Below are positions 35,301 to 46,361 of a DNA stretch of 64,000 nt, one piece after another (the stretch's first letter is position 1; each line of letters starts with the position of its first letter). The translations under genes and the position numbers were made by a program. This DNA is from Theobroma cacao (lineage: Eukaryota; Streptophyta; Magnoliopsida; Malvales; Malvaceae), in assembly GCF_000208745.1 (NCBI RefSeq), contig NC_030851.1:29394574-29458573 (forward strand), written 5' to 3'. The notes under the pieces were generated by a model, which ran no database searches, was not told the DNA's origin, and saw nothing but the letters and a program-made list of their open reading frames with translations.

Positions 35301-35509
35301 TTCAAGGCAGATGACAATTAAGGGATTTTCACATGCCACAAAAATCCATTTCTACCATATTGCACATCAAAGTGAACACATTGACAACAATCAAGTTTCT
35401 CATTATTCATTTCAATCACATATTATAATCATAAACTTTCTATCACATATACATATATAAACATGTACACCACCCCGCTTCATTCATCATCATGTGCACT
35501 CCATACTCG

Positions 35510-35745
35510 CACATTTCAACATCATTATGTTTGTGTGCTCCCCCATATCGCGCACAACTAATGCCATCATGTGCTCCCTCACATAGCGCACAACTAATGC
35601 CATCATGTGCTCCCCCACATCGCGTACATAGGCAATATCATCATCATTGTGTGCTCCCCCACATCGCGCACATAAGCAATATCATCATCCACACTCCCGC
35701 ACCCCGTCATCACCAACATGTGCACCCCCACATCGAGCACATGCG
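35510..35745 (-). repeat. G-rich hairpin words in F1 copy C (C-rich on plus)
   Basis: About seven plus-strand units of TGTGCTCCCCCACATCGCGCACA type, spaced 25-45 bases. The ends TGTGC and GCACA are complementary. The open frame over this block is only a His/Pro/Cys repeat peptide and is not considered coding. Confidence 0.8.
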
Positions 35746-37051
35746 AGGTTATAATTATCACATAATATCAACTATCAATGCACAACATATATATATATAT
35801 ATATATATATACCAACATAATGTAGTAGTACTTGAATCCATAACAGCCACATGTCACAACATAGAGACAATTTATCAAGGGCTTGTTCCCATGCATAATT
35901 TAATGAAAAGCCAAGTAAAATCATTTAAATGTTTCATCCCAACACATATGTATTTCCCAAAAACACTTTGATGCAAGTTCACTCACTGATATTTGTTGAA
36001 TCATTACTCGATTCCAACTTCGACTATTGCTCCAAATGAAAATGTGAGGTATTGTTGGAACCTATCACACACCAACATCACAACCAACTCAATTTGCATA
36101 AATATAATTCTAAAAGTTATTTCTTAAATCAAGCCCCACTAGTTATTCCCAACTAGCTTTCAATTACCATTTGACTTTCTATCTATTCTCTCTACTCTAG
36201 TAACACTAGAAATAAATCAACAAACCTCAACAATAAAACACCTCACAACTCCAATTACTAGCCTTTATCAACGAGCTAAAATCAATCCTCATTCATTACT
36301 CACCTTGGTGGATTTGTAGTTGAATTCCTTCTCAAGAATACTCAAGCTATCATGGAAAGTCTCTCTCTCTTTCTCTCTCTAAAATGTTCGACTAGTGAGA
36401 GAAAGTGTTGAAGAAAGACTTTTGAGGGTTTTAAGGTGAGAGAGTGAAAGAGCAAAAAAGTTATATGAAAGTGTGCTCAAAAGCATGAAAATTGAAGCTA
36501 GAGAGAGAGAGTTATGGAAGCTTTAAGGGAGGCTTCCATGGAAGATGAAGAAACGTGAGATGGGAGGAAGAAGAAGAAGAAGAAGCTGCTTGAGAAATGA
36601 GATGTTTATAGCCTAAGCTTATCCAAACTTCACTTAAATTATGAAAATGCTCTTAACAAGTTAGATTTGTCTTCCTCCAATCGTTTATGCAATCTTTTTA
36701 CTCTTTTGACACTAAAATAAAGTCCATAATAGTCTAGAAATACTTGGGTACACGAAAACTTAAAAATTTCGACCTGAGATGAAAAATGACTATTTTGCCC
36801 CTACCTTAGAAATCATCATTATTTCTATATCCTTCATCATTTTATCCTTATTTTCATCATTCATTTATTTCTTAGGCCTACTTAGGCCTTAATAACATTA
36901 GAAAGCTACTTTCAAGAGCTCACTATGAGAAATGACAAAATTACCCCTAGTCAGTGATATCGTGTCTACTTCTAGCTACGAGTCTATAAAGATCAAGATC
37001 TCATAAATCACCTCAATCAAAATGAAATTTACAATGTTTCACATATACCAC

Positions 37052-38575
37052 AACATTCGGTCCCTAACTCACAACAATGGCAATTGACGTATGCACATGA
37101 GTTTGTGCAGCTTGGTAGATACATGACATTCATAGAACAGTTGGCTGCACAATTTCGATCAGTAGGTGCATCGAACCAATTACTTGCTTTTGTCTAACAA
37201 ATGCAACCATCGGGTGAAACTGTAGAGGGTGTAATGCCATTTTCAAATGAGACTACAACACTTGAGGATGACACTGCGACACTAGATGATGACACTACAA
37301 TGCTCGAAGTGATACTGCATCTGATCAAGGAAATGAGGATTGGTTCGCTGCCGGTGAAGATAGATTTGATGACAATTCAGATGACGGGCCTTATGAATGG
37401 CATGATGATAGTTTAGATGATGATTGACTTTATGATAGTGACATTCCAAATTGCAATAATGTTAAAGGTGAAATAGAACATGTTGGAGGTGTTGATGTAG
37501 GAGATGTTCAATGTGATGACCCCATAAACAATAATCCCATCGCTGGTGGCAACGGGATTGATTCACCTGAGACATAACTCCATGACAGTTATCAAAAAAG
37601 GGAAAAAGTAGGGATATCTCGTACGTGACTTATTCCAGGTGTAGAAAGGTTCTCCTTCCAAACAATTACCATTGAGGAGTCGACATGTGCTGATGATTGC
37701 TTATACAAAGGAAGAATATTCCTCCAAGGCTGAGTTGAAACAAGCTTTGAACATGTTGGCACTAAAAGAGTAATTTGAGATAAGAGTAAAAAGGTCTTGT
37801 AAAGGTCGTTTTGAGGTTGCTTGTAAAGACAAGGCATGCAAGTTTGGTGTGCATGCAATGAAGTTACCTAAAAGACAATATTGGCAAGTTTGGACATTCC
37901 ACAAAGTACACATGTGTATTGTCGATGGTTTGAAAATGTGATTTCGAACTGTGAGTGCAAAGATAATTGGTGAACTTATGTCTCACAAGCTTCAGGCTAA
38001 TGGAATAACATTGAGACCTAAGTACATAATTGGTGAAATGAAGGTTCAGTGGGGATTGGAATGCTTGTATGGTAAGGCCTAGCAAGTGAAGAAGTATGTG
38101 GAGAGGCTTGTTTTCGATCCCTCAAAAGAGTCATTTCAACTACTACCCTTGTATTTTTATATGTTGGAACGAGAAAATCTCAGTACAGTCATTACAGTGG
38201 TTATTGATGAGGCACAACAATTCAAATATTGTTTTTGGTCATACGAGGCTTGTATATGAGGGTTTAGGGATGTAATGCGTCTTATAGTTGTAATTGATGT
38301 GACACATCTGAAAAGCAGGTTCATGGGTATTTTGTTTGTTGTTGTATGCAAAGATGGGAACGAGTGCATATCCAGTTGCATTTGGCATAGGCCATGTTAA
38401 GGATGAAGACTCGTGGACGTGGTTTCTTAGCAAGCTGCATGATGCGGTTGGTTGTCCTAAAAATACTATGTTCATTTCGGATCAGCATTTGGGCATTAAG
38501 AAAGCAATCCAAAATGCATACGCAGAAGCATACCACGGTTTATGCGGTTACCATTTGAAGAAAAACTTTAATGTC
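37052..38575 (+). pseudogene. 3' part of the MULE transposase pseudogene
   Basis: Continues the element interrupted at 31,395. Recognisable text includes FEVACKDKACKFGVHAMK, DVTHLKSRFMGI and, most clearly, TSAYPVAFGIGHVKDEDSW with SDQHLGIKKAIQNAY and YHGLCGYHLKKNF, the catalytic core of plant MULE transposases. Stops and frameshifts occur near 37,198, 37,420, 37,940, 38,080 and 38,260-38,400. The text after KKNF is replaced by a minisatellite, so the zinc-finger end is missing. The element is inactive. Confidence 0.85.
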
Positions 38576-38865
38576 ACAAACCCTAAACCTTACCATGTCA
38601 CATATTCTCACCATGTCGTCTCACATATTCTTACCATGTCGTGTCACATATTCTATCCATATTGTCTCACATATTCCCTTCATGGCGTGTCACATACTCT
38701 CACCCTATCGTGTCGCATATTCTCACCCTACCGTGTCTCACATATTCTTACAATGTCGTGTCACATATTCCATCCATATTGTCTCACATATTCCTTCCAT
38801 GGCGTGTCACATACTCTCACCCTATCGTGTCACATATTTTCACCCTACCGTGTCACTATTAGATT
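38576..38865 (+). repeat. 24-bp minisatellite with a five-unit higher-order repeat
   Basis: Twelve units of about 22-25 bases on the pattern CATGTCGTGTCACATATTCT. Variants (CATATTGTCTCACATATTCC, CATGGCGTGTCACATACTC, CCTATCGTGTCGCATATTC, CCTACCGTGTCTCACATA) recur in the same order, giving a higher-order period of about 117 bases repeated roughly twice. All three plus frames are open across it because the units drift in length and lack stops; this is not evidence of a protein. Confidence 0.9.
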
Positions 38866-39090
38866 ATAGGTGGCTTTTTCATATCAAAAGTTATGTCTCT
38901 TAGTAAAGTGACATATTAGAAAAGCACCTTTAAATCCAAAGGTTATGAGACAATTGAAAAACATCAATACTCAAAAGTTTGGATATGAAAAGTTATCTTT
39001 TCATATGGTAACTCAAAGGTTATGCCTTATGGTATTAATGATTATCCTTTCATAAGGTAATTATTGGAACAATACTTTTATCCAAAAGGT

Positions 39091-40981
39091 TGTTGGTCCC
39101 AAAACGAGTGCTAGAGGGGAAGTGAATAACACTTAAAAATATTTTTTAGGGTAGTTATTGATATTTAAAATTCGTTTAGAAGATTTAAGATGGATGGTTT
39201 GAAAACTTGTTGAGGTTAGCAATCACCAAGTAAAAAGAGGTTAAAAGAAATGGATAAAACATAATATTTATAATGGTTCTGTCCACTTAACCTACATCCA
39301 CTACCTTGATCTTCCCAATCAAGGATTTTCAACCTAATTTTACTAGAACTAGTGGAATTAGTAGCTCCACCAAGCTATTACAAGGTGAACTTCTAACTTA
39401 AGCTCCAACCCATTCACAACAAGTCTTAAGTTTACCTTAGCTTAGCCTACCCCTTAGAATGTCTCGTACACTCTAAATAAACAAGAAATAGAAGATAAAA
39501 GGAGGTAAAAATGATCACCTAACTGATCTAAGTTGTACAAGCTTCAACTCAAACACTTTCACAAAGATAGGAAGGGAATACAAGTGTAAAAGAGAAGGTT
39601 TTTGCTCTTCTAAGCTCTTTTAAACTTTTTGAAATTTCACTTTATCATTTTTGACTGTTGGAGAGGCTTTAAATACTTGAAAGATCACATCTGGCCATTG
39701 AGATAGAAACTAGCCATTACAAACAATTTCTAGTCGTTATTTTGTCCTTTAGTGCTTAAATTCAAATCAACAGACAATGTTTCATTAATCAGTTAAAGAT
39801 AAACTTTAACCAATTAAGTCTTCTCTAACTTGCAAACTACTTCTCTGTGTTAATCGATTAATGACAACTTTAACTGATTAAAAACTTTCTATTTTCAAGC
39901 ACAGTTAAACACTATTTTTCATCAATCGTTCTTCAACTTATTAGAGCTCTTAGTAACTGATTAAGGCCTCTTTCCTTTCATTCTTAACTAAATAAAATGG
40001 GCTCCAATCAATTAAGAATTCTTCAACTTTGAATCTCTTGGTTTAACACCTTTTAATGGTCATCAACATTTTAAACTTGGATTTGGCGCTACTTGATACT
40101 TCAAGCTTGACCTTTAACCAATTAATTCCTTTGGTTAACTAATTAAAAAGCTTTTATTTTGCATTCAATATATTCTTAATCAGTTATGCCTTATGCTAAC
40201 TGATTAAGGTTTTTCTTCCTTCCTTTGATGTAGCGCCCTGTATAGCGTTAACTAATTAAGGCTTCATGTTAACCAGTTAACGTTTTTCTAACTTTATTTA
40301 GCCTTTTGTTTATAGCTCTTTTAACTAGTTAACCATTCCTGTAACACAATAAGCTTCTTGACTTGCTTTCAAACAATAATTCTATTAAGGGTTTTAAACT
40401 TTGTCCTACACACTTCAATAATGTAGTTAGACATCAAAGAATGAGGAATGTTTGTTATCATAAAAAACGTATGGAGTCAACAAAGGTTGTGTCTTGCAAA
40501 CAGGTAGAGGTGCCTTGATAAAAAAGTTGTCCTTAAAGAAAAAACACTAGCAAGTTCATAAAAAGGACTTGCTATCAACCATTTTGACACACCAAACAAA
40601 CAAGACAAAAATTGAAAAATCAAGAGCAAAAAAAGCGTTATGTTCTGAATAAAAATTTAGAAAATAAACATAAACATTTTAAGTTCCCATCATCTGTCAA
40701 ACGAGTCTGAATTCATTATAATCTACTTGTTGTAAAAAGTAGGCTCAAAGTCTAAACAACTTTGCAAACCTCAGGTGTGTCTAGTGATCACTCTCATAAA
40801 ATGCAAGATAAAGTTAGACATTAACTTCATTGTATGCCTAAAGCTATTCGCATAATTCCCCTTTACATGCCGAATAGTGAGGGTAAAATAAGTCTTCTAA
40901 ATAGCGTTTATTAAAGGCACGACTTGAAGTCAATTCTTTTGATTCTCTTTGAATTCTAACTAAACCCCATTTGCACCAACA
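39091..40981 (+). mobile_element. Probable LTR (F6) with TGTTGGT...ACCAACA ends
   Basis: The termini are a perfect 7-bp inverted repeat of copia style, and the left end reads TGTTGGTCCCAAAACGAGTG, a start I recall as common in plant repeats. No coding domain and no matching target duplication are seen (AAGGT left, GAATG right). The middle holds a cluster of TTAACTGATTAA-like words (39,780-40,340). Confidence 0.5.
39780..40340 (+). repeat. Paired TTAACTGATTAA inverted repeats in F6
   Basis: About fifteen copies of a 10-13-base word (TTAATCAGTTAA, TTAACCAATTAA, TTAATCGATTAA, GTTAACTAATTAA), often in pairs separated by 9-12 bases. The cleanest pair is TAATCAGTTA and TAACTGATTA near 40,179-40,208, a perfect 10-bp stem with a 10-base loop. 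A second is GTTAACTAATTAA with TTAACCAGTTAAC near 40,246-40,281. Confidence 0.8.
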
Positions 40982-42029
40982 GAATGTTTAGTCACTGTAT
41001 AATTAAATTTTTCATGGTTTTAAAATTTTGGTTTTTTTACCTTTTGACCTAGAATAAGTATGTTTAAATGGTGAATTAAGGTTGTGAAATTGCTATATGG
41101 TAAATAGTTCAATGGGACAAAAATTATGACCCACTAGTCAAGGTGTCTGTAGAGTTACTTTCTAAATGAGATTGTGGAAGTTGCAAGAGAAAATAAGTTA
41201 GTGCCAATGATTGTTGAAACTAAATTAAATTGAATTAAAGTGGAACTAAAAAAAAGTAGTAGAGGTCAAAGTTTCATCAAAGACAACATGCCTAGATATA
41301 TAAACTTTCTTTGCTTAAGGATTCAAATGTTTATAGACATTTTGATGGGATGAATGGCAACTCATTATCATTCATCTTTATCGCAAATCTATTATTTGGC
41401 GGATTTTCTTGCGAATATGGCTTTTCAATATCTTATTTGTATGACGCTTCTCAAGGATCCTCCTAAAGTAGTGCTTCAATTTTATTAAATTATGTTATGA
41501 GAATTTCATTCCTTTACATTACTTTGACATAAATGTACTATTTTATTTTCGTATAAAAAAAGTACAAGTGAAGCCTCTAGTTTATGCTTAGTATAAGAAC
41601 CGCAACCAAGGATAACATAAACAACTAAATATATACTTGTAACTTAGCATAATTACCATCTCCATTGGAATAAACTGAAATAATAAAAATGTTAAAGAAA
41701 TTATCAGCTAATTTTTTTAAATTTAGGAAATTAGAGAATGCATCATATTTTTTCTTTATAGGGTAAAAGACCAAAAAATAAATCAAATATATTTAGAATA
41801 ATGATCTAAAAAAAAAACATAATAAGAATAACCATTAATAAAATTTTATTAGTGCTAGAACTCGAGCATCAAAGCAAAATAAGTTGGAAAGGACGATTGC
41901 TAACTAAACTTCACATCCCAAATGACAAGAGTTACATATAGAAAGTAAGATTGAGAGGAATATAGAAGAGAATTAGTCCTTAAAATATGATGGAGAATGT
42001 TATGTGAAAGGGATGACCAAGATGTTTGT

Positions 42030-43100
42030 GTCAATCATGAATTGGAGTAGCCATTCCCTCTCTATTCCTAAGGAACATTTGTTCCTTTGTTTAGTTGTCA
42101 AATATTGCAAGGAACAACCATTCTTCTGGAATCTCTATTCCCCAAAATCAACTAAAACCAAAGAAAAGCTAATACCAACCCTCCCCCCATGGTATTTGTT
42201 ATTTCATGGCTAAGGAATAGCCTTTAAAAATGATAAGACCAAAATATCCCTTACAAGTTTGAAAAATTATAACCCTATCTATATAAAAACGTTCTTTTTT
42301 TCTCTCTCTCTCTTCCTCTTCTCCCTCCATTTCAACTTCTGCCTTTCTCCTTCTCTCTCTAATCTTTCACCCACCACTGAAGGGGGCGACGACAGAGGCA
42401 ACGATAAAGGTAATTTTATGGTCAAATCTAGAGCTATTCATCCAGATCTTATCAAGAAAACGCTAAATATGGCATCTGCGGCTAAATCTAGTCGCAAGAA
42501 GCATCGGATCTAACGTTTCCAGACTAGATCCCCATGGACGGATCTAGCATTCCACTGCCAGATCTAGCCACGGGGAATGTCGATTTGGTGCCTCAATGGT
42601 CAGATTCAACCACAATGAGAGCCAAATTGACGCACCATTTCGTCAGCCACATCTTTGGTGGCCAACCAAAGGAGAAAAAGGAAAATAAAGAAAAAGAAAA
42701 AAAAATTTAAAATAAAAAGGTTAAGTTTTTAATTATATATTATAAAAATAATATTTTAAATTGAAAAAATCAATAAAAATTATTAATATTTTAATCATAA
42801 TAATATTTAAACTATAAATAAAATATTAATATTTAAATTATTAATCTTTAATATTTTAAATAAATTATAAATTATTAATATTTAAAAAATAAAATAAAAA
42901 TAAATAATCATATATTATAATAAGGAGTATTTTTATCTTTTTACCATCTATTCTTTTATTGTTCCAAAATTATTTTTTTCAACCAAATATTGTAATAAGT
43001 CATAATAACAATTCCTACCTTATTTTTTTTATCAACTAAATTATATAATAATATTTTCATTTTATTCCTCTGATCTATTCTCATAAAATATCTATTTTAT
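42030..43100 (+). mobile_element. Second AT-rich non-coding element, related to 19,950-20,720
   Basis: Order: GGAGTAGCCATTCCC end, TATA-like CTATATAAAAACG at about 42,279, a strongly CT-rich leader (42,298-42,372), text with GATCTAGC/CAGATCTAGCCAC words (42,420-42,640), then a long AT-only tail (42,700-42,930). The same order occurs inverted at 19,950-20,720. The 84-aa frame at 42,259-42,513 begins in the leader and is not a recognisable protein. Ends are approximate. Confidence 0.45.
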
Positions 43101-43170
43101 TCTATTTCATTCTGTTACGGGAACCTAAATGGTTTAACTAAGGATAGAAGCTATCAAAGACCTTTAATTA

Positions 43171-43524
43171 ATGTTCCAACAGCTACGTAGGATTTCCCTC
43201 ATGGACAGATCCTTTACCACAAGAGTACTAGAACGGGACCTTCATCTTGCCCATGGTGAGCCCGACATGATTGGATTAAATTTGGGTAGTGACACAATAT
43301 ACCAACCCAACATACCTCTACCCAAACCATCCCAAGTTAAGAAAGGGATGGTTGAAGTTGGAAGTGCTATGGTGGTGGAAGTGTCGGATTCGGCTGGTGA
43401 AGAAGGCAAAAGATTATCGAAAAATGACAAGGTACTGAGTGAGGTGGATGTATTTGAGCCCATCATCAAGTTTAAATACAAAAAATTGGTGAAAAGGGGG
43501 AAAAGAAAGACAAGAATGTGGTAA
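43171..43524 (+). CDS. Unrecognised 117-aa reading frame
   Basis: Begins with ATG and is rich in charged residues, ending in a basic stretch (KYKKLVKRGKRKTRMW). No family is recognised. It lies in a repeat-rich spacer 1 kb upstream of the PPR gene, without a visible promoter, and could be a retroelement relic (a LINE-type ORF1 tail is possible) or chance. Confidence 0.15.
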   Translation: MFQQLRRISLMDRSFTTRVLERDLHLAHGEPDMIGLNLGSDTIYQPNIPLPKPSQVKKGMVEVGSAMVVEVSDSAGEEGKRLSKNDKVLSEVDVFEPIIKFKYKKLVKRGKRKTRMW

Positions 43525-44525
43525 TGGTTTGATGGATTTTGTTCCATGATGGTTTGGGAACCGTTTGATGGTTCCTGTAAGGTGAAAATTGGGATTAGAT
43601 AGTTTGATATGCAGAGAAAAGTTAAACGCATATTGTTGTTGGATGAATATATACAACACAAATGAGACGATAAGATTGCTACCTAAAGAGGTACAAAGTT
43701 ATCAACAAATTATTTGAATTTTAACTTTATAAAATTGTCAACAACTTTGGATTAATTAAATCTTATGTACTTTTCTCATGGAGTATAGTTTACATAATAC
43801 TGAAATGTTCTTGGGACACAAGCTTGGAGCTATATGACAACAATTATGAATCATAACTCATAGGTCATAAAACACTTGATCATAAATTTTGAAGGTGAGT
43901 TCACATTATTCCAACCTTTGTCTCAGAAATATTTTGACAAATTTATCTCTTTTTAAGACGAGTTATTTCAACAACTACTTTAAAGACATTTTTTAATTTA
44001 TCATATAGTGTCTGGTTAACGGATGCTTTTATTTGTTAAGCAAAAATCCTGTGCTCTATAAATGTTAATGGAGGTCTCTAACTTTAAAAGCCAAGGATGT
44101 TATCGTTTAAGATTACGAGTATAATTATGTTGAAAATTTATAAGATATTTAATTTTATTATGGATATGTTTTTAGTTATTTTTCAAGTTTATGATATATA
44201 ATATTTTTGAAATTTGAAATTCTTATAGTGTTATAACACTGAAAAACTTTATGATAAGAAAAAACAATTTCCAATTATCAAGCAAACCTACATTAAACTT
44301 AAAACTTCATTTTGTTATGTAAACAGTATGATCTGTCAAACGTTGGACCTAGGCGGCCCATAAGGCTCATGATTATCACCATGGCATGCCTGGCTCGCAA
44401 CTCCAGCCAAACAAATCCATTCCATGGAAAAATCTCCCAACTTTGAACGTGTCATCTTGGCTCCGTGATTGGAACAACCAATCAAATCCTCTGCTCTTAA
44501 CTCCCTAGTTCCAACTGAACTCCCC
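43525..44525. other. Upstream region of the PPR gene
   Basis: AT-rich sequence without a gene. The 150 bases before the ATG are GC-richer and open in frame from about 44,469 without an ATG, so the 5' leader probably lies here. No clear TATA box was found. Confidence 0.4.
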
Positions 44526-46361
44526 ATGGCGCTGGCAACCGCGCCAAGCTCACCTCCTCAACTTCTTCCATCTAAAACCATCAACACCCAAAATGCTTCT
44601 TCATTCGACCACCACGGCCGCATCCTCTTAGCCTTGAAACAATGCACGAACATGTCTTCACTCAAACAAATCCACGCCCAAACCCTCCGTTCCGCCTCAC
44701 CTCACCATCCAAAAACCCTCTTTTTGTACTCTCAAATTCTCCTTCTGTCTTCCTCCCTTGACTTCAACTACGCCCTTCTGCTTTTCAATCAAGTTGAAAA
44801 CCCCAATTCCTTCATGTGGAACACTCTTATAAGAGCTTGTGCCCTTAATGTTAACAACAAAGAACAAGCCATTAGACTTTATCAGGAAATGCTAGAGCAA
44901 GCTCTGGTTTTCCCTGACAAGCATACATTTCCGTTTGTTTTGAAAGGTTGCGCTTACTTGTTCGCTTTTTCTGAAGGGAAACAAGTTCATGCCCATGCTT
45001 TGAAACATAGGTTTGGTTCCGATGTTTATGTGAATAACAGTTTGATTCATTTATATGCAAGTTGTGGGTGTTTGGACTTAGCTGAAAAAGTGTTTGTTAA
45101 AATGTCTGGAAGAAGTTTGGTTTCTTGGAATGTTTTGATTGAAGGTTTTGCTCAGTTTGGTAAGTTTAATACTGCTTTAGAACTGTTCCGTGAAATGCAA
45201 AATAGGTTCGATCCTGATGGGTACACACTGCAAAGTGTTATAAGCGCTTGTGCTGGTCTTGGGGCTTTGTCTTTGGGCGCGTGGGCTCACGCTTATTTGT
45301 TGAATAAGTGTGATTTTGATTTATGTAGCGATGTTTTGATCAACAATTCGTTGGTGGATATGTATTGCAAATGTGGATCTTTGGAATTAGCTCAGCAGGT
45401 TTTTGAGAGGATGCCGAGACGTGATTTAACTTCATGGAATCATATGATCCTAGGATTTGCAATGCACGGCCAAGCTGATGAGGCAATAGGATGTTTTGAT
45501 AAAATGATTAGGACGGAGAGTTTCAGGCCGAATTCTATTACATTTGTTGGTGTTTTGAGTGCTTGTAATCACAAAGGCATGGTTTTTAAGGGTCGTGAGT
45601 TTTTTGATTTGATGATTAATGATTACGAGATTAAACCTGGATTAGAGCATTATGGGTGTTTGGTTGATCTTCTGGCCCGTGCTGGGTTTATTGATGACGC
45701 TCTTGACATTGTATCAACGATGCCTATGAGACCTGATGCTGTTATCTGGAGAAGTCTTCTTGATGCTTGTTGTAAGAAGAATGGAAGTGTTGAGCTAAGT
45801 GAAGAGTTGGCCAACCAAGTCCTTGAATCAGAAGGAGACATTGGCAGTGGTGTCTTTGTGCTGTTATCAAGAGTTTACGCTTCAGCTAGCAGGTGGGATG
45901 ATGTTGGATTGGTAAGGAAATTGATGACTGATAAAGGTGTAACAAAAGAGCCTGGTTGTAGCTCACTTGAGATAGATGGTGTTGCTCATGAACTTTTCGC
46001 AGGGGACACATGTCATCCTCAAACTAAAGAAATATACCAGATGCTAAATGTGATTGATGAAAAACTAGCGTCGGTAGGGTATTCACCTGACCATTCACAA
46101 GCACCTATGGTTGATGAGCTTGATGAGACTAGACAACATTCTCTTAGGCTGCACAGTGAAAGAATTGCCATTGCTTTGGGCCTTTTGAAGTTGCAACCAG
46201 GCATGCCAATACGTATTTTTAAAAATCTTCGGGTATGCAATGACTGCCATGAGGTAACTAAATTGATCTCTAGAATTTTCAAGGTTGAGATTTTTGTACG
46301 TGATCGTGCCAGATTTCATCACTTTAAGGATGGCTCCTGCTCATGCTTGGATTATTGGTGA
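44526..46361 (+). CDS. CRR28: PLS-class PPR-DYW protein, CRR28-like chloroplast RNA editing factor
   Basis: Intronless, 611 aa. I start at the first ATG (MALATAPS); the frame stays open upstream, but only from a TTG. The N-terminus is rich in Ser, Pro and Thr, as in a plastid transit peptide. PPR repeats run from about residue 60 to 400 (NSFMWNTLIRACA, DVYVNNSLIHLYASCGCLDLA, DVLINNSLVDMYCKCGSLELA), followed by the E region (PDAVIWRSLLDACC, EPGCSSLEIDG) and a complete DYW deaminase: HSE at 543-545, CNDCH, CSC and the terminal DYW at 609-611. Text such as FDHHGR, SSLKQIHAQTLR and LCSDVLINNSL matches my memory of Arabidopsis CRR28 (At1g59720), known to be needed for editing ndhB and ndhD transcripts. 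All expected zinc and catalytic residues appear present. Orthology is supported by the neighbouring DUF569 gene. Confidence 0.95.
   Translation: MALATAPSSPPQLLPSKTINTQNASSFDHHGRILLALKQCTNMSSLKQIHAQTLRSASPHHPKTLFLYSQILLLSSSLDFNYALLLFNQVENPNSFMWNTLIRACALNVNNKEQAIRLYQEMLEQALVFPDKHTFPFVLKGCAYLFAFSEGKQVHAHALKHRFGSDVYVNNSLIHLYASCGCLDLAEKVFVKMSGRSLVSWNVLIEGFAQFGKFNTALELFREMQNRFDPDGYTLQSVISACAGLGALSLGAWAHAYLLNKCDFDLCSDVLINNSLVDMYCKCGSLELAQQVFERMPRRDLTSWNHMILGFAMHGQADEAIGCFDKMIRTESFRPNSITFVGVLSACNHKGMVFKGREFFDLMINDYEIKPGLEHYGCLVDLLARAGFIDDALDIVSTMPMRPDAVIWRSLLDACCKKNGSVELSEELANQVLESEGDIGSGVFVLLSRVYASASRWDDVGLVRKLMTDKGVTKEPGCSSLEIDGVAHELFAGDTCHPQTKEIYQMLNVIDEKLASVGYSPDHSQAPMVDELDETRQHSLRLHSERIAIALGLLKLQPGMPIRIFKNLRVCNDCHEVTKLISRIFKVEIFVRDRARFHHFKDGSCSCLDYW

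Larger units (their letters stand above)
31396..37051 (-). mobile_element. Inverted F1 LTR (copy C) splitting the MULE, itself split by F5
   Basis: Begins TGTCACAACCC (inverted F1 end) and reaches about 37,051 (TATACCACA). Subtracting F5 leaves about 2.79 kb, close to the 2.71 kb of copy B. On the minus strand it shows the TATA-like site (near 36,605), a CT-rich leader, a strong donor-like CCAAG|GTGAGT (GT at 36,303), the G-rich hairpin words (35,510-35,745), five GCTGCAGC palindromes (34,963-35,300) and the module ending in CAG (34,701-34,699). No unambiguous target duplication was found, so the right end is approximate. Confidence 0.82.

Noticed and set aside
35492..35971. 159-aa plus-strand frame rich in His, Pro and Cys
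   Set aside because: It translates the hairpin-word array of F1 copy C and a dinucleotide run. There is no domain, and homologous arrays in other copies do not keep the frame.
38576..38865. CRISPR-like regular repeat array
   Set aside because: Unit length about 24 bases with no unique spacers, in a plant nuclear repeat region; it is a minisatellite.
38336..38903. Apparent protein of 177 aa ending in SHILTM...-type repeats
   Set aside because: The first third is the MULE transposase core; the rest is minisatellite read through. All three frames are open there, so openness carries no coding signal.
44469..44525. 19-residue N-terminal extension of the PPR protein
   Set aside because: The frame is open but begins with TTG; the first ATG is at 44,526.
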